Shown here: piece after piece, positions 63,574 through 64,000 of the stretch
How the letters are laid out: every line of letters starts with the position of its first letter
How positions within the stretch are numbered: position 1 is the stretch's first letter
Assembly (NCBI GenBank): GCA_047967505.1
Contig: CM106539.1
From: Dipteris shenzhenensis
Lineage: Eukaryota; Polypodiophyta; Polypodiopsida; Gleicheniales
Reading direction: 5' to 3' (one strand)
Length of the DNA stretch: 64,000 nt
Translations under genes and position numbers: made by a program
The notes under the pieces: generated by a model
What the model was told of the DNA's origin: nothing
Seen by the model: the letters and a program-made list of their open reading frames with translations, nothing else
Databases searched by the model: none

Positions 63574-63602
63574 GAGAGAGAGAGAGAGAGAGAGAAAGAG
63601 AG
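63574..63602. repeat. (AG)n tract at a retroelement 3' end
   Basis: About 29 bp of AG with one A insertion abuts tctattaacgtccatggaag, the terminal motif also seen at 21085. Confidence 0.85.
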
Positions 63603-63950
63603 TCTATTAACGTCCATGGAAGACCAAGAAGTCTACATGAAAACCACTTAGTATATTAGCTTAGGGAGGGTATCTCCCAGGGAGTGCATAACTTAGAGTC
63701 TTTTGGCTTGGATTTAGACTCTTTAATGAGTGCTAGGTACACTGCCCATTTCCCATCATTCCTTGCAGCCTCGACCTTAGCTAATTCCGTTGCCTTATTT
63801 TTCAATTGATCTTGTGTAAGTTCTTCAGCTATCCATATCTTAGTTCGTTTCAGCTTGTAGGATTGTCGGAGAAGCTTGACTCGTAGATCCAATGAGTTAA
63901 GCATAATGATAGCATGACCTTTAGACTATAAGATACGAGTTTCTTTAGGT
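63603..63950 (-). mobile_element. ORF1-only retroelement, second copy
   Basis: On minus the frame 63904-63656 encodes KTKIWIAEELTQ-type sequence (TKIWIAEELTQDQLKNKATE) and AARNDGKWAVYLALIKESKS, then PKDSKL; it is homologous to 45098-45448. Its 3' end is 63603, next to (AG)n on +, so the element strand ends in (CT)n exactly as the + strand copy does. The 5' part is beyond about 63950 or lost. Confidence 0.6.
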
Positions 63951-63959
63951 TCATCGTCA

Positions 63960-64000
63960 TCATACATACATACATACATTCATACATACATATACATATA
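63960..64000. repeat. (CATA)n microsatellite at the window edge
   Basis: CATA repeats with TATACATA variants run to the end of the window. Confidence 0.85.

Noticed and set aside
1-64000. CRISPR arrays, rRNA genes and bacterial operons
   Set aside because: No regularly spaced repeats with unique spacers and no rRNA-like conserved cores were seen; tRNA genes were looked for only by eye, so absence of tRNAs is not proven.

Overview
The window looks like nuclear DNA from a land plant with a large, repeat-rich genome. I favour a fern or another plant with very long introns, but that is inference. The evidence is one intact, intron-split housekeeping gene whose protein resembles plant mitochondrial L-2-hydroxyglutarate dehydrogenase, plus Ty1/copia and Ty3/gypsy (chromovirus) remains, several LINE families and abundant (AG)n and (CA)n microsatellites. 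No bacterial-type operons, CRISPR arrays or rRNA genes were seen.

The only gene I consider intact is L2HGDH on the + strand. Six exons (8663-8980, 9134-9415, 20538-20977, 42805-42964, 61216-61305, 62709-62735) join in frame to a 438-residue protein. The locus spans 54 kb, of which about 98% is intron. All five introns have GT..AG borders; introns 2, 3 and 4 are 11.1, 21.8 and 18.3 kb.

Upstream (1-8662) there is a decayed mobile-element protein fragment (about 250-900, minus), a 326-bp duplicated polypurine block (2351-3100), short tandem repeats, and an (AG)n-G21 tract about 0.75 kb before the ATG. Intron 2 holds a LINE with an internal inverted segment, an LTR-like block, a very short LTR element (16256-17780) and two copies of a 430-bp dispersed repeat. 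Intron 3 holds more copies of that LINE, two pol-less copia derivatives, the 5' parts of two other LINEs, a decayed DDE-transposase-like element (35313-37510), and a LINE inserted in (CA)n DNA within a 1.2-kb microsatellite (41136-42311). Intron 4 holds an ORF1-only retroelement, a third dispersed-repeat copy, a broken U-box gene fragment (50294-50942), two LTR-like blocks, and a broken chromovirus (53430-59463, minus). Intron 5 and the 3' flank hold an internal duplication, a hairpin-rich repeat and a second ORF1-only element.

The points most worth a second look are the DDE-like element, LINE copies flanked on both sides by the same microsatellite (one with a perfect 15-bp target-site duplication), a retroelement set whose 3' ends abut (TC)n tracts instead of poly(A), a dense cluster of TGTACGG-type motifs in a LINE leader, and the captured U-box fragment. 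All homology statements come from reading translated sequence and recalling families; no search was run.
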